Of a DNA stretch of 64,000 bases, positions 9,744-20,535 are shown in pieces; the stretch's first letter is position 1; each line of letters opens with the position of its first letter. Both the position numbers and the translations under genes were made by a program. The DNA is from Pectobacterium atrosepticum (lineage in GTDB: Bacteria > Pseudomonadota > Gammaproteobacteria > Enterobacterales > Enterobacteriaceae): assembly GCA_019056595.1 (NCBI GenBank), contig CP036163.1, forward strand, positions 4,216,001-4,280,000. Reading direction: 5' to 3'. A model generated the notes under the pieces. The model saw nothing but the letters and a program-made list of their open reading frames with translations. It ran no database searches and was not told the origin of the DNA.

Positions 9744-10097
9744 TTAAATCTCCTGTTCTATTTCCATGCGTTTGAGCTGGATGCCATCGTCTGCCACAAT
9801 TCGCAGGTTATCGCCCTGACATTGCGGGCAGCGACGTACCTGGATGGTTAACAGCGTGACAGACTGTTGGCAGTCGTAACACCAGCACTCAGCTTCCTGC
9901 TGGTGGAGGTGGAGCTGGCATCCTTCCGCCAGTGTGCGGCGACATACCATGCCAAAACAAAAATCGAGGGAGCTGGTTTCAACGCAAGAAAAAGCGCCAA
10001 TCTCCAGCCAGACTGCAGTGACCTTTTTGGCCCCGTGTTGCTGGGCTTGCTGTTCAATAATTTCGATGGCGCGCTGACAAAGCGTGAGTTCATGCAT
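9744..10097 (-). CDS. hypA: Hydrogenase nickel-insertion protein HypA
   Basis: Nickel- and zinc-binding partner of HypB. The N-terminus MHELTLC carries the nickel-binding His2, which fixes the start at 10097. The zinc site is formed by CWCYDC and CPQCQGD in the C-terminal half. At 117 residues it matches E. coli HypA. It is the first gene of the operon; since hybF is absent it probably also serves hydrogenase-2. Confidence 0.94.
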   Translation of the reverse strand: MHELTLCQRAIEIIEQQAQQHGAKKVTAVWLEIGAFSCVETSSLDFCFGMVCRRTLAEGCQLHLHQQEAECWCYDCQQSVTLLTIQVRRCPQCQGDNLRIVADDGIQLKRMEIEQEI

Positions 10098-10751
10098 TAA
10101 TGTCTCCGAAGCAAAACCATACCGCCGTAAACGGTATGCCATACTTGTCCGGCTGCTTTTTCTGCTTTAAGAAGTTCTATTTTCTCAGCTACTGAAAGCC
10201 TTTTTTTTGATGCTGTCGGGTATTGTGATGAGATTTCGCCCAAATCTTTCCAACTGTGGGATGGAAAGTAAGGCGAATAAGAGACTCATGGTCAAAGAGG
10301 TATGTGGGAAGGTTGCTTTTGACGGCATTCTATTATTGCTCATCAATATAAGGATGTGCAGTATGTGAGGATTTAATTATATTCTCGGTAATATGCATCG
10401 ATGATTTCATAATAAATGAGTTTTTTATGACTGGTTGGTATATATGCTTCATGTTTAAGGTCTATGAAAATTCAATATTATCGTCGCGCCGGTGTATTAT
10501 TCTCTATGATTATAAAAAATTAATATATCGATGGTTATAGAAATAACGCTATGATATATAGCGAATGACATTATCCTACTTCTAAGGCAGAGTAATATTT
10601 CTTAGTGAATGTTTTATTAATAATTATTTATCATGCTATGTGTGTTACTACACGAAAATGTAGGCGCTAAGCGTGAGGAAATAAAAATATTGTGTCAGAT
10701 CAAAGTACCGGGTACTGTCGATTTTATTATTTTTACACCCCTTTATAATTA
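10098..10751. other. Intergenic control region between hypA and fhlA
   Basis: About 650 bp of AT-rich DNA between the divergent hyp operon and fhlA, with no supportable gene. A GG-N10-GC arrangement on the minus strand near 10238-10252 is a poor sigma-54 match. The best visible elements lie just before fhlA (10690-10716). The length is unusual for a simple divergent promoter. Confidence 0.5.
10690..10716. promoter_or_regulatory. FNR-like half site plus palindrome before fhlA
   Basis: TTGTG-tcag-ATCAA resembles an FNR site at 8 of 10 positions. It is followed directly by the perfect 13-base palindrome AGTACC-G-GGTACT. Both lie within 65 bp of the fhlA start, so they are candidate operators. 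No regulator can be assigned from sequence alone. Confidence 0.3.
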
Positions 10752-12767
10752 GTGCATCTTAATTCGGAAGTGGTAGCTAAATCCCCGATGATTTCACTAA
10801 ATACTTCCCGAGTTGCTGGCACCTGGGATATCCGGCGAGAGAAACTGGTCGATATCGCGGAGGCGTTACTCCGCCAGCAGGATCCACTCTCCGTTTTATC
10901 GGTTCTGGCAGCCCTATCCTCTGAATTCGTTTTCTTCCAGTCGGTTACGTTGTCGTTGCCCAGCTATGGTGTCTGGCAGCAGGATGTCACGCAGGAAACC
11001 CCGCCGCAGGGCGAGTGTTGTTCCGGTGGCGGACACTGTACGATGCCGCTAAACAGTACCAGCCCGTTGCAGGGGGAATTGAGTTTTATTCGTTCCCGTG
11101 GTGGACATTTTACGCCAGAAGAGCTTGGTTTTCTGCGTCAGGTGGCCTGCCTTGCTGGCGGAGTGCTTTCCCATATTTGCCACAACAAAACCTTGCTGGA
11201 TGAGTCCCAGCAGATGCGCCATCAGCGCGATCATTTCCGCATTCTGGTCGATATTACGAACTCGGTGCTATCTCATCTGGATATGGATGCGCTGGTGCAG
11301 GAAGTTTCGCGGGAGATCCACCGTTTTTTTGGCGTTCAGTATATTGCGATGGCGCTCAGCAACAGTGAAAAACCTGCTGATTTCCGCCTATGGTCGACCT
11401 ATTATGCCCCAGAGTCCCCGGTATCCCGCCATCAGTGTACGTTTCCTCGTGCGAAATCGTTAACTGAGCACGTTCTACAAAGCCACGAGGTCGTCGTGCT
11501 CAATCTTGACGACGATCGCTGCCAACAGGCTCGCGATACTTTTTTTGATGAATTGCGTTCCCGCCAGTTGTCTACGGTGTGTCTGTTGCCGCTTTCTTTC
11601 AATAGTGAGCCGTTAGGTGTGCTGGTTCTGGCCTATGAGCAAGCGGATTTTTTTCATGACAATCATCTGAATCTGTTGCAGCAAATAGCGGCTCGTATCG
11701 GCATCGCTGTGGATAACGCCGATGCTTACGGTCAGATTTCGCGTCTGAAAGATACCTTAAAGAATGAAAATATCTGGCTCAATGCGCGTATTCAGAACAC
11801 GGATGCCGAGGGCGATATCATATATCAAAGCGCTCAGATGCGGTCGGTATTGGAGCAAATGAGTATGGTGGCGACGAGCGACAGTACCGTACTGATCCTC
11901 GGGGAAACCGGTACGGGTAAAGAGCTGATTGCACGGGCTATTCATAAGATGAGCTATCGGCACAAAGGGTCGATGGTCAAAATGAACTGCGCCGCCGTGC
12001 CTTCAGGTCTGTTGGAAAGCGATCTGTTTGGGCATGAAAAAGGGGCATTTACCGGGGCTTCCACGGTTCATATCGGGCGTTTTGAAATGGCGGAAGGCGG
12101 CTCGCTGTTTTTGGATGAAATTGGCGATATGCCGCTTGAGCTTCAGCCCAAGCTGTTGCGGGTGCTACAGGAGAGGGAAATCGAGCGACTGGGTAGTAAT
12201 AAGGTCATCCCAGTAGATGTACGCCTGATTGCCGCAACCAATCGCGACCTGAAGCAGATGTCGATGGATCGCGAATTCAGAAGCGATTTGTATTACCGGC
12301 TGAATGTTTTCCCGATCTCTATTCCGCCGCTACGCGAACGGCCTGAAGATATTCCTCTGCTGGCGAAATTCTTTGTCCAGAAAATTGCGCATAGAATGAA
12401 ACGTAGCATAGACAACATTCCGGCGCAGGCGCTGCGCCAGCTCTGCCAGTACCCCTGGCCGGGAAATGTGCGCGAGCTGGAAAATGTCATCGAAAGGGCG
12501 GTGATCCTGACCCGAGGTTCAACGCTGAATTTGCAGATGCACGAGCTGAATGTGTCTGTACCGTCGGTATCGGTGAAAGAGAATAAAATTGCTCTGACAC
12601 CGCCGCCGGAAAACGATGAGAATGAACGTCAGCGCATCATCCAAGTGCTGCGAGAAACCAACGGCGTGGTGGCTGGGCCACGTGGTGCGGCCCTGCGGTT
12701 AGGGCTGAAACGCACCACGCTGCTTTCGCGTATGCAGCGGCTAGGGATTTCGATATACGATTTATAA
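10752..12767 (+). CDS. fhlA: Formate hydrogenlyase transcriptional activator FhlA
   Basis: Formate-responsive activator of sigma-54 promoters, expected to switch on the hyf and hydN-fdhF units. The N-terminal half contains GAF-type sensory regions with RDHFRILVDITNSVLSHLDMD, close to FhlA. The AAA+ domain shows the Walker A LGETGTGKE, the sigma-54 contact loop GAFTGA and WPGNVRELENV. The C-terminal helix-turn-helix is GVVAGPRGAALRLGLKRTT. The start is uncertain: a GTG at 10752 is first in frame but lacks a ribosome site, and an ATG at 10788 is possible. Unlike in E. coli, fhlA is divergent from hyp. Confidence 0.93.
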   Translation: MHLNSEVVAKSPMISLNTSRVAGTWDIRREKLVDIAEALLRQQDPLSVLSVLAALSSEFVFFQSVTLSLPSYGVWQQDVTQETPPQGECCSGGGHCTMPLNSTSPLQGELSFIRSRGGHFTPEELGFLRQVACLAGGVLSHICHNKTLLDESQQMRHQRDHFRILVDITNSVLSHLDMDALVQEVSREIHRFFGVQYIAMALSNSEKPADFRLWSTYYAPESPVSRHQCTFPRAKSLTEHVLQSHEVVVLNLDDDRCQQARDTFFDELRSRQLSTVCLLPLSFNSEPLGVLVLAYEQADFFHDNHLNLLQQIAARIGIAVDNADAYGQISRLKDTLKNENIWLNARIQNTDAEGDIIYQSAQMRSVLEQMSMVATSDSTVLILGETGTGKELIARAIHKMSYRHKGSMVKMNCAAVPSGLLESDLFGHEKGAFTGASTVHIGRFEMAEGGSLFLDEIGDMPLELQPKLLRVLQEREIERLGSNKVIPVDVRLIAATNRDLKQMSMDREFRSDLYYRLNVFPISIPPLRERPEDIPLLAKFFVQKIAHRMKRSIDNIPAQALRQLCQYPWPGNVRELENVIERAVILTRGSTLNLQMHELNVSVPSVSVKENKIALTPPPENDENERQRIIQVLRETNGVVAGPRGAALRLGLKRTTLLSRMQRLGISIYDL

Positions 12768-12784
12768 CAGTCTGACGGGTAAAT

Positions 12785-12805
12785 TGCCGGAGCGTTGCTC
12801 CGGCA
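12785..12805. terminator. Hairpin between fhlA and hycI
   Basis: A perfect 9-bp stem (TGCCGGAGC) with a GTT loop lies between the converging fhlA and hyf operons. The minus-strand side continues ATTTA, a weak U-run, so termination of the hyf transcript is more likely than of fhlA. Confidence 0.55.
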
Positions 12806-12818
12806 TCGTGTTAGCAGG

Positions 12819-13301
12819 CTAGGCTTCTTCAACCGTGAGCTGCGCAAACGGGCCGTTACCTTCCCATTCAGGCAGTTTCCGATACACGGTTTCCACTGCC
12901 TGTTTGATTTTTTCCGTCATCGGGTAACAGAACCCAACAATATCTGGCTGAATCCCCAGAAAAATGACGTCTGGAACCGTCTCTTTTAACCGCTCGATTA
13001 AAAAGTTAAGCGGCATGTTGTGCGTGCTCATCATAAACATTTCGGCAATGTCGTCTGGATCGATAAGACGTATGTCGCCCGGCATTAACCCCATATCGGC
13101 AGCATCCACAATGAGTACCCGATCGGGGTGTAATGCCTGAATGTGATGCGTCATATCTTCCGGCGTGGCACCGCCATCAATGGGAATCCAGCCCGTAATC
13201 GGGCCGGCCGCCATCATTTCCGCAAGCAGCGGGCCGGCACCGTCGTCACCCATCATTTTGTTACCGACGGTCAGAAGGATATCAGGTGTGGTATTGGTCA
13301 T
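12819..13301 (-). CDS. hycI: Hydrogenase large-subunit maturation protease HycI
   Basis: M52-family endopeptidase that removes the C-terminal tail of the hydrogenase-3/4 large subunit, here HyfG. The motif TVGNKMMGDDGAGPLL carries the conserved metal-binding aspartate, and IDGGATPEDM and VDAADMG complete the fold signature. At 160 residues it is slightly longer than E. coli HycI. The E. coli hyf operon lacks such a gene. It is the last gene of this operon, 4 bp after hycH. Confidence 0.94.
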   Translation of the reverse strand: MTNTTPDILLTVGNKMMGDDGAGPLLAEMMAAGPITGWIPIDGGATPEDMTHHIQALHPDRVLIVDAADMGLMPGDIRLIDPDDIAEMFMMSTHNMPLNFLIERLKETVPDVIFLGIQPDIVGFCYPMTEKIKQAVETVYRKLPEWEGNGPFAQLTVEEA

Positions 13302-13305
13302 CGGT

Positions 13306-13728
13306 TCATCCTACTTTATTGGCAATCTGTTTTTTTACGATGAGATAAATAGCAGGCTCTTGCTGAATTTCTGCCAGCAGACGCAGTAGTGTGGTACTCC
13401 AGGTTTGAAACGGCTCCAACTGCCCGGTTTGCGCCAACGGGGCCAGCGCGTGGGCCAGCATGTCGACGTGCGTGCTATCGATATAAATTTCTCCGAAGGT
13501 CAACAGACCGTTCATTTTGCGCTGTGCGTCTCCGGTGCCGAGCATGGCTGTCCACTGCGGATAGCGATCGAGATCGCAGGTCAGCTCGGCTTTCAGGCAA
13601 TCGATCACGCCGACATGATGGCCAATCGCCAGTGAGTAATACATCACCTGCTGGGGCTGTTCGGGTACGGATTCGCTGTCGAGAAATTTCTGGCGCAGCG
13701 ACCAAAAGATAACCTGATCTTCAGACAT
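13306..13728 (-). CDS. hycH: Formate hydrogenlyase maturation protein HycH/HyfJ
   Basis: Small accessory protein (140 residues) of the HycH/HyfJ family, needed for hydrogenase-3/4 large-subunit maturation. The recognisable core is [17 protein letters not shown], with YGEI-like FGEIYID further on and a [11 protein letters not shown] tail. It overlaps hyfI by 8 bp and precedes hycI, in keeping with a shared maturation role. Similarity appears closer to HycH than to HyfJ by eye, but the choice of name is not firm. Confidence 0.88.
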   Translation of the reverse strand: MSEDQVIFWSLRQKFLDSESVPEQPQQVMYYSLAIGHHVGVIDCLKAELTCDLDRYPQWTAMLGTGDAQRKMNGLLTFGEIYIDSTHVDMLAHALAPLAQTGQLEPFQTWSTTLLRLLAEIQQEPAIYLIVKKQIANKVG

Positions 13729-14500
13729 TCGGTGCCTCCCGCAATAGCTGCATCAGGCACTGTACGATTTCACGCAGGCGCGGGTCGTTTTCCTCGCTGA
13801 GCCAGACATCCAGTTTTTTGGCGGCAGTGGAGAGATCGGAACCCGCTAGCAGATTCAGTAACCGATCGCTGATTTCGCGGCCTTTCCGATATCCAGCCAG
13901 TCGACGGGCCTCCCGCTCAACCATAACGCGTGTCGCCAGCGGTATGGTGGGCAGCAGAGTTTCCGCACGCTCTCCCGGCAACTGAATGTGGTCTTGTCCT
14001 TTCAGTTTTTGCTCCAACAGGCCGAGTGCTACGGCAAAGCCGTGGATCGTCGCGGCGGGTGTCGGCGGGCAGCCAGGGATCCAGACATCGATAGGGACAA
14101 TGCTTTCACTGCCGCCCCATACGCAATACAGGTCGTGGAAAATTCCACCGCCGCAGCCGCACGCCCCGTAGGAGATACAAATTTTAGGGTCCGGCGCAGA
14201 TTCATAGGCTCGTATGGCTGGAACCCGCATTGCGCGGGTGACCGCGCCAGTAAACAGTAAGATATCGGCGTGACGCGGCGAGGCTACCACTTTGATACCG
14301 AAACGTTCGGCATCAAAGAGGGGCGTAATCGCGGCGAAGATTTCGATTTCGCAACCGTTACAGCCACCACAGTCAACGCGGTAGACGTAAGCCGAACGCT
14401 GAATATCTTTCAGCAAACGACCTTTCAACTGGGCAGCCTGCTCATCGAGGGTAATGGGTTGGCTGACATGATGGTTTATTTTCATTTCTGGCTGGCTCAT
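13721..14500 (-). CDS. hyfI: Hydrogenase-4 small subunit HyfI
   Basis: Complex I NuoB-like small subunit of the hydrogenase-4 module; it carries the [4Fe-4S] cluster next to the HyfG active site. The ligand motifs are [23 protein letters not shown] and PGCPPTP. There is no export signal, so it stays in the cytoplasm. At 259 residues it matches HyfI rather than a periplasmic small subunit. It overlaps hyfH by 4 bp. Confidence 0.95.
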   Translation of the reverse strand: MSQPEMKINHHVSQPITLDEQAAQLKGRLLKDIQRSAYVYRVDCGGCNGCEIEIFAAITPLFDAERFGIKVVASPRHADILLFTGAVTRAMRVPAIRAYESAPDPKICISYGACGCGGGIFHDLYCVWGGSESIVPIDVWIPGCPPTPAATIHGFAVALGLLEQKLKGQDHIQLPGERAETLLPTIPLATRVMVEREARRLAGYRKGREISDRLLNLLAGSDLSTAAKKLDVWLSEENDPRLREIVQCLMQLLREAPNV

Positions 14501-15048
14501 TTTGCCTCTCCAATGTGATAACTCAGATTGGTGCGACCGTGATGATTCAGACTTTGTTCACGTTTGCAGGCCGGACAGGTTTCAAACTGGGGTCGCATTT
14601 CTTCTATGCTCTCAGCATCAATACCTGAATGGGCCAGCAGCGCCATGGCATATTCCACCGATTTCTCTGCGGCGAAGGGCTGACGGCACACTCGGCACTT
14701 CAGCAGAGTAAAGGTGGCTCGGGTGTATAAGTCCGGCTTGTGGGTTACGGCCAGTTCAAAATCTGCTGATAGCTGAATTGCGCGGGTCGGGCACACTTCT
14801 TCGCAGCGGCCGCAAAAGATGCAGCGCCCAAGAAACAGCTGCCAGGTGCGGGCACCTGTCTCAATGTCGGTTTCCATGGTCAGCGCGTTGGCTGGGCAGG
14901 CGATGGTGCAGGCACCGCAGGCGATGCATTGCTGGGCGTCGTATTCCGGTTTACCGCGAAATCCAGGGCAAACCTCCAGAGGCGCAAACGGGTATTTGAC
15001 GGTGACATCGCCAGCCTGCCAGATGGTTTTAAATAATTTCAGCATCAT
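14497..15048 (-). CDS. hyfH: Hydrogenase-4 ferredoxin subunit HyfH
   Basis: NuoI-like 2x[4Fe-4S] protein wiring the formate dehydrogenase side to HyfI. The two clusters are [12 protein letters not shown] and [12 protein letters not shown] in the N-terminal half. Further cysteine pairs, CRVC and CPAC, occur in the C-terminal half. Its 183 residues fit the family. It sits between hyfG (7 bp away) and hyfI (overlapping). Confidence 0.95.
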   Translation of the reverse strand: MMLKLFKTIWQAGDVTVKYPFAPLEVCPGFRGKPEYDAQQCIACGACTIACPANALTMETDIETGARTWQLFLGRCIFCGRCEEVCPTRAIQLSADFELAVTHKPDLYTRATFTLLKCRVCRQPFAAEKSVEYAMALLAHSGIDAESIEEMRPQFETCPACKREQSLNHHGRTNLSYHIGEAK

Positions 15049-15055
15049 TCATCCC

Positions 15056-16792
15056 TCATTTCAGCGGCGAATTCTTACGCTCAATGCTGTAACGCTCGAT
15101 CTCTTTGTAAGGCACCGTAGTGGATTTGCGTTTTTTAATGTCCACCAGCGTAACGCGGTCGGTGCATGAATAGCAGGGATCGAGACTACCGATAATAAGC
15201 GGCGCATCGGATATGGTGTTACCGCGCAGCATATAGCGCAGTACCGGCCAGTTGGCGTAAGTTGCCGCGCGGCAGCGCCAGCGGAACAGTTTCTGGTTGT
15301 CGCCTAGCATGCTCCAGTGAACGTCTTCTCCGCGTGGGGCTTCGGTATAGCCCAGTGCGAACTTATACGGTCGGTAGGTAAATCCTTCGGTTAACAGGGG
15401 ACCTTCCGGCAGGTGATCCAGACCGAACTCCACCATGGACAAAGATTCCAGCGTCTCTTGCACCCGTACCATTACGCGGGAGAACACATCGCAGCCGTCC
15501 AGTGTGAACAGCGTTTTCGGCAGTGCGCTGTAGCCTGCGTAATCATGGTCGAAACGCATATCGCGGGCAAAACCACTGCCGCGAATCATCGGGCCAACCG
15601 GGCTGTAGTCACGCGCGATCTTACGATCCAGCAGGCCGATGCCTTGGGTACGTTGCTCCATATTGGGTGTGTTGAGCAGCATATCGACCAGTTGGGTCAC
15701 TTCGGCCCGCATTTCCTGGACCAGTTTTATCCCTTTCTGGCGCTGTTCTTTCAGGATGTCACGGCGGATACCGCCGATCAAATTGAGTCCGTAGGTTTTC
15801 CGCGCGCCAGTTAGCAACTCCGCCAGTGCCATGGATTTCTCTCTGACTCGGAAGAACTGCATAAACCCAGTATCGAAGCCAATAAAGTGGCTGGACAACC
15901 CGATATTGAGCAGGTGGCTGTGCAGGCGCTCCACTTCCAGCAATATACTGCGGATAGCGTGAGCGCGCGGTGGCACGTAGATGCCCAGAGCGTTCTCCAC
16001 CGAGGAGGTATAAGCCACGCTGTGCGCGAAACCACAGATCCCACATACCCGATCAGACAGGAAAGTCACTTCGTTATAGCCCATGCGGGTTTCCGCCAGT
16101 TTTTCCATGCCGCGGTGGACATAGAATAGGCGGTAGTCCGCATCGACAATACGTTCTCCGTCAACAAAGAGGCGGAAGTGGCCCGGTTCATCGGAGGTAA
16201 TGTGCAGCGGACCGACGGGGACGATCCGTGCCTCGCTGCCGCCTTCGTTTTTAAACTGATAGGTTTCAGTTTGAGTCGTTGGCTCTGGGCGTAGTCGATA
16301 GTCCATGGTGTCTTTACGCAGCGGGTAGAGATCGTCGGGCCAGTCATCCGGCAGCACCAGACGGCGCTCATCCGGTAGCCCTACGGGTATCAGGCCGTAC
16401 ATGTCTCGAATTTCGCGCTCCCCCCAGACGGCGGCGGGAACTCGCGGTGTGACGGAGGGGAATTCCAGCGTCAGGGGATCCACATACGCCTTAACCACGA
16501 TCCAGCACTTCTCCCCCTGTTCCATGGAGAGTGCATAATAGACCGCATAATTACCGTTTAACGTTCGTTCGTCGTTGCCAAACAGCACCGGCAGCCAGCC
16601 GCCTAACGGGTAATAAATAAACTCTACAACGTCTGGCAGCGACTCGGTTTTTATCGTAATAGTCAGTTGATCGTGAGTTTGCCACTCCTCATCGAGTACC
16701 GCCGCCGGGAATTTTTGGCGAATTTGCGCCAGGTAGTTCCCCCCCAGTTTTTGGTCGCTCTGAATGGCCCTGACGTGATTATCGTAAGTCAC
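15056..16792 (-). CDS. hyfG: Hydrogenase-4 large subunit HyfG
   Basis: Catalytic [NiFe] subunit of formate hydrogenlyase-2; the N-terminal third is NuoC-like and the rest NuoD-like. The nickel ligands lie in [11 protein letters not shown] and in the C-terminal DPCYSCTDR. The residues after that arginine form the tail cut by HycI. The frame opens at 16822, but a GTG at 16792 directly after AGGAGAGAAAA is the better start, giving 578 residues. The start overlaps the end of hyfF. Confidence 0.95.
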   Translation of the reverse strand: MTYDNHVRAIQSDQKLGGNYLAQIRQKFPAAVLDEEWQTHDQLTITIKTESLPDVVEFIYYPLGGWLPVLFGNDERTLNGNYAVYYALSMEQGEKCWIVVKAYVDPLTLEFPSVTPRVPAAVWGEREIRDMYGLIPVGLPDERRLVLPDDWPDDLYPLRKDTMDYRLRPEPTTQTETYQFKNEGGSEARIVPVGPLHITSDEPGHFRLFVDGERIVDADYRLFYVHRGMEKLAETRMGYNEVTFLSDRVCGICGFAHSVAYTSSVENALGIYVPPRAHAIRSILLEVERLHSHLLNIGLSSHFIGFDTGFMQFFRVREKSMALAELLTGARKTYGLNLIGGIRRDILKEQRQKGIKLVQEMRAEVTQLVDMLLNTPNMEQRTQGIGLLDRKIARDYSPVGPMIRGSGFARDMRFDHDYAGYSALPKTLFTLDGCDVFSRVMVRVQETLESLSMVEFGLDHLPEGPLLTEGFTYRPYKFALGYTEAPRGEDVHWSMLGDNQKLFRWRCRAATYANWPVLRYMLRGNTISDAPLIIGSLDPCYSCTDRVTLVDIKKRKSTTVPYKEIERYSIERKNSPLK

Positions 16793-18392
16793 TTTTCTCT
16801 CCTGATGAGGTATTAACAGCACGGCGGCCAGCGGTACTCACGGTATTATCGGAACCACTTGCCCAGGGCCAGGTGTAATGCGGCTGTACGGCACGGCTGT
16901 CGCGTTGCAGCACGACGCTGGCCGCGTTTTCGAGCATCTGTACTACCGGATGTGGAATGTAGGTTCCCATGATCAGCATGAGCACTAACAGGATCGCCAT
17001 GGGCAAGGTGGTGAGAAGTCCGAGTTCACCTCGGCTGACCTGCTGCGGCGCGGAACCAAAAATGATGGCCGAGATCATGCGTACCAGTCCTCCCATCACC
17101 AGCGTTAACAACAACAGTAGAACGAGGGTCAGCCAGAAATGATCGGCGCTCAGCGCCGCGACCACGGTCATGAATTCGCTCAGGAATATGTTGAAAGGGG
17201 GCATTCCACCCAGCGCCAGCGCACCGCCAGTCATCAGCACGGCTGAGAAGGGCACGACGTTCAGCATGCCTTTGACGACGGTAATATCACGCGTGCCGTA
17301 TTTCAGCAGGACATTACCGGAACAGCAGAACAGCAGGGTTTTGCCCAAACTGTGGTTTAGGGTATGAAGCATCGCAGCCAGCACGCCCAGCGGACCGCCA
17401 ATCCCCAATGCCACGGCGATAAGCCCCATATTCTCTACCGAGGAGTAGGCCAGCAGACGTTTTATGTCGGTTTGTACCAGAATAAAGAATGCCGCGACTG
17501 CAATGGAAAGCAGGCCGAAAACGATAAGCAGTGTGCTGGTAAAGCGGCTGCCGATGGTGCCGTTAATAATGATGTTGTAGCGGAGAATGATCAGTAATGC
17601 GCAGTTCAGCAGCACCGCAGATAGCAGGGCGCTAACCGGACTTGGCGCTTCGCTGTGCGCATCCGGCAACCAGGCGTGCATAGGAAACAGGCCTGCTTTA
17701 GTACCAAAGCCAATCAGAACAAACACGAACGCCAATTGCATCAATACCGGATCCAATAGGGCGGCATGTTGCAGAACATCGGTCCAGAAAATGGCGTCGT
17801 CTGGGTTGGCCAGAATGTTGGTGGCGTTGGCGTAGACTAGAATAGTACCGAACAGGCCAAACGCGACACCGACGGAACAGATGATAATGTATTTCCACGC
17901 GGCTTCTAGAGAGGAACGCTGATTGTAGGTACCGACCAGAAAGGCGGAACTTAACGTGGTGGCCTCAACCGCAGCCCACATCATAATCAGATTATTACTG
18001 GTGATGGTCAGCAACATGGTGAATACGAACAGATGGAAGAAGCCGTAATAGTTGCACAACCCAGAAACGGACACCTCGCCATCGTCCACTTCATGGCGCA
18101 TATATCCGATGGAGTACAGCCCTGTAATAAAGCTGACTATACCGAGAATGGCCAAAAACAGGAGGCTCAGGGCATCCATATGCAACCATTTGTGCGCAGC
18201 CAGAATGTCACCGTGATAATAAATCAGGGAAACCACCCACAGCGATTCCACTAACAGCGCCGCAATCCCGATAGCATGCAGTGTTGTGACCAATCTTCGT
18301 GCGGCAGATCCCGCCAGATGGCAGCTAAAATTCAGCACGGAGATCCCGAGTGGTGTTAGCAGCAGCAATAAAAGTACGGATGTATCGCTCAT
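16779..18392 (-). CDS. hyfF: Hydrogenase-4 membrane subunit HyfF
   Basis: One of three antiporter-like (NuoL/M/N-related) membrane subunits of the hydrogenase-4 arm. The 537 residues contain about fourteen hydrophobic segments. Conserved features include the charged motif [21 protein letters not shown] cut short here as [14 protein letters not shown], and the [15 protein letters not shown] segment with the channel lysine. It may take part in proton or sodium movement coupled to hydrogen production, which is inference from complex I. Confidence 0.94.
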   Translation of the reverse strand: MSDTSVLLLLLLTPLGISVLNFSCHLAGSAARRLVTTLHAIGIAALLVESLWVVSLIYYHGDILAAHKWLHMDALSLLFLAILGIVSFITGLYSIGYMRHEVDDGEVSVSGLCNYYGFFHLFVFTMLLTITSNNLIMMWAAVEATTLSSAFLVGTYNQRSSLEAAWKYIIICSVGVAFGLFGTILVYANATNILANPDDAIFWTDVLQHAALLDPVLMQLAFVFVLIGFGTKAGLFPMHAWLPDAHSEAPSPVSALLSAVLLNCALLIILRYNIIINGTIGSRFTSTLLIVFGLLSIAVAAFFILVQTDIKRLLAYSSVENMGLIAVALGIGGPLGVLAAMLHTLNHSLGKTLLFCCSGNVLLKYGTRDITVVKGMLNVVPFSAVLMTGGALALGGMPPFNIFLSEFMTVVAALSADHFWLTLVLLLLLTLVMGGLVRMISAIIFGSAPQQVSRGELGLLTTLPMAILLVLMLIMGTYIPHPVVQMLENAASVVLQRDSRAVQPHYTWPWASGSDNTVSTAGRRAVNTSSGEKSDLR

Positions 18393-18396
18393 CCTA

Positions 18397-19053
18397 TTAC
18401 CCCTTCAGCGCGGTCAGTTGGTCGACACTCAGCGTATTGAGAGTGCGCCAGATCTTACGGGCCAGTATCGTCATGATGATGACGGCAAAGATTGCGTCAG
18501 TGGCGATACCAATTTCCACTAGCTCTGGTGCCTTACTCGCCAGCAGAGCCAGAGTGAGATGCGAGCCGTTCTCCATCAGGCAATAGCCAAATACCTGTTT
18601 AAGGATGTTGCGCTGTGTGACGATGCAGAGCAGGCCCACCATAAAATGGCCGAGCGAAACCGCCAGCGCCGGTTTTAGCGTCGCAAGCAGCGGTAGCTGA
18701 ACGGGTTCTGCGACAAACCAACACAGGATGACGATGGCGGCGGCGAGGATCATCAGTACCGGAAGGCTTATCACACTGCCTTCGTGGGCGGGATCGCGCA
18801 TGGTGCGAAACGCGAAATACAGGATGGCGGGGACGAGTACAACCTTCGTAAAAAAGGCGCTAATTGCCCATGTCCTCAATTCGTGGGCGTCCAGCGTATA
18901 AGACAGCGTTAAAAACAGCAGTACCAGTATCAGCGCCTGAAGTGAATATAGCCAACAGGATGCCGTAGGACGTTTTACGCCGATGACCATCAGCGAGGTG
19001 AACATCATCAGCCCCGCCAGATTATTGACGATAAGTGAACCGGTCATAATCAA
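18397..19053 (-). CDS. hyfE: Hydrogenase-4 membrane subunit HyfE
   Basis: NuoK-like membrane subunit, found in hydrogenase-4 but not in hydrogenase-3, so it helps identify the complex as FHL-2. The 218 residues form about six to seven hydrophobic segments, with the motif [20 protein letters not shown] near residues 135-160. It lies 4 bp after hyfF's start side and 6 bp from hyfD. Confidence 0.93.
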   Translation of the reverse strand: MIMTGSLIVNNLAGLMMFTSLMVIGVKRPTASCWLYSLQALILVLLFLTLSYTLDAHELRTWAISAFFTKVVLVPAILYFAFRTMRDPAHEGSVISLPVLMILAAAIVILCWFVAEPVQLPLLATLKPALAVSLGHFMVGLLCIVTQRNILKQVFGYCLMENGSHLTLALLASKAPELVEIGIATDAIFAVIIMTILARKIWRTLNTLSVDQLTALKG

Positions 19054-19059
19054 TCTCCC

Positions 19060-20520
19060 TTATCCAAGCCAGATTACGGCAATGACGCTGGAACAGAACG
19101 ACATCACGATCAGTACCAACAGTACCAGTCGCATCGTTATAGGCAGCGGTGAAGCCTGAACCAGTTCTTCACTCGGTTCTCCGGGGACAACCTGGCCGAA
19201 CCAGTAGATAAGCCAGGCGAAGCTGGCGACAGACTCGATCAGCACCAACACCATCAGCGGCGTCATTACCCAGAATTCGTGAGACATGGCGAACCCTGCT
19301 GCAAAGATGGGGAATTTGCTGAAAAAGCCGTTAAGCGGCGGAACGCCAGCGATAGCCAGTGCCGCGATACAGAAACCGATACCCACGATGGGCATTTTGT
19401 TGATCACGCCGCGTAAACGCGGTAACAGGCGGGTGCCGCAACAGTAGCTGAGGGAACCGGCCACCAGGAAGAACAGGCTCTTCGCAAAGGCGTGGTTGAA
19501 AATGTAGGCAATCCCACCCTCAAAGGCTTCACGGGAGCCAAAAATGGCGATGGACAAAGCAAGGAAGATGTAACCCAACTGGGTGATGGTGGACCACGCT
19601 AACAGGCGTTTCATATCTTTCTGCGGCAGGTACATCAGGAAACCGTAGACGATAGTCAACGTGGCCATGCCAATGCCTACCCAGCCAATCACCAGCGGGA
19701 TATGCCCAGATTCAACAATCGCGCGGGCATAGATATATACCCCGACTTTCACCATTGAGGCGGCGTGCAGATAGGCACTGACTGGCGTCGGTGCTTCCAT
19801 GGCATCCGGTAGCCACGCCTGTAACGGCAACTGGGCCGATTTGCCCCAGGCCGCGAACAGAATACCGCCGAACACCAGCAGCGCTGGGGTGCCGCTAAGC
19901 TGGGACAAGGCACTCAACGCAAACGTACCCGTTGAGATAAATAGCATGGCGGCAGCAATAAACAGGCCCAGAGAGGCGACGTGGGTTATCAGCAACGCTT
20001 TCAACGCTGAGCGCTGTGACTTCGCCGTCTGATAGTAGCCAATCAGCGCCCACGAGCAGCCACCCGTTATTTCAAAAAATAATAACTGGCCGAGGATCGT
20101 GGAAGACATGACCAGCCCAACCATGGCACCAATGAAGATCAGCAGGAAAGCATAATAGCGGTTGGTCCCCTCATGCGGATGTTCGCGGTTGCCTGTATTC
20201 AGATAGCCGATTGAATAGAGGCTGACCAGTAGGCCGAGGAAGACGACGGCAAAAACGATCAGCGTACTGATGCGATCGACCGTAAAACCAAACAGCGCCA
20301 CGTTGCCATAGTTCAGAAGGGGAAGCGTGACGGCTACTTTCCCGTGTGCCAGAAAGCCCCAGCCCAGCACCAGCGTGCCAAGCGTCGCCAGCAAAGCGAA
20401 CCCTGTGCAAAGCCATTTCGCGTTGCGCTTCGGCGAACATGCCGTCAGCAACGCGCCAATAAATGGCAGTAACAACGTTGCGAGGGCCGTATTGGTCATA
20501 AAGGATGAACTTTCCATCAT
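19060..20520 (-). CDS. hyfD: Hydrogenase-4 membrane subunit HyfD
   Basis: Second antiporter-like subunit, also specific to hydrogenase-4 over hydrogenase-3. Key stretches include FAAWGKSAQLPLQAWLPDAM and the DMKRLLAWSTITQLG helix with conserved lysines. About fourteen membrane segments are visible in up to 486 residues. An internal ATG at 20499 (MTNTALATLLLP) aligns better with E. coli HyfD and may be the true start. Confidence 0.93.
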   Translation of the reverse strand: MMESSSFMTNTALATLLLPFIGALLTACSPKRNAKWLCTGFALLATLGTLVLGWGFLAHGKVAVTLPLLNYGNVALFGFTVDRISTLIVFAVVFLGLLVSLYSIGYLNTGNREHPHEGTNRYYAFLLIFIGAMVGLVMSSTILGQLLFFEITGGCSWALIGYYQTAKSQRSALKALLITHVASLGLFIAAAMLFISTGTFALSALSQLSGTPALLVFGGILFAAWGKSAQLPLQAWLPDAMEAPTPVSAYLHAASMVKVGVYIYARAIVESGHIPLVIGWVGIGMATLTIVYGFLMYLPQKDMKRLLAWSTITQLGYIFLALSIAIFGSREAFEGGIAYIFNHAFAKSLFFLVAGSLSYCCGTRLLPRLRGVINKMPIVGIGFCIAALAIAGVPPLNGFFSKFPIFAAGFAMSHEFWVMTPLMVLVLIESVASFAWLIYWFGQVVPGEPSEELVQASPLPITMRLVLLVLIVMSFCSSVIAVIWLG

Positions 20521-20535
20521 GATTTTTCAGACTCC

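Noticed and set aside
10238-10252. Possible sigma-54 promoter for hypA on the minus strand
   Set aside because: The GG-N10-GC spacing is right, but the flanking bases (TGGAAA and GGGCG) match the consensus poorly.
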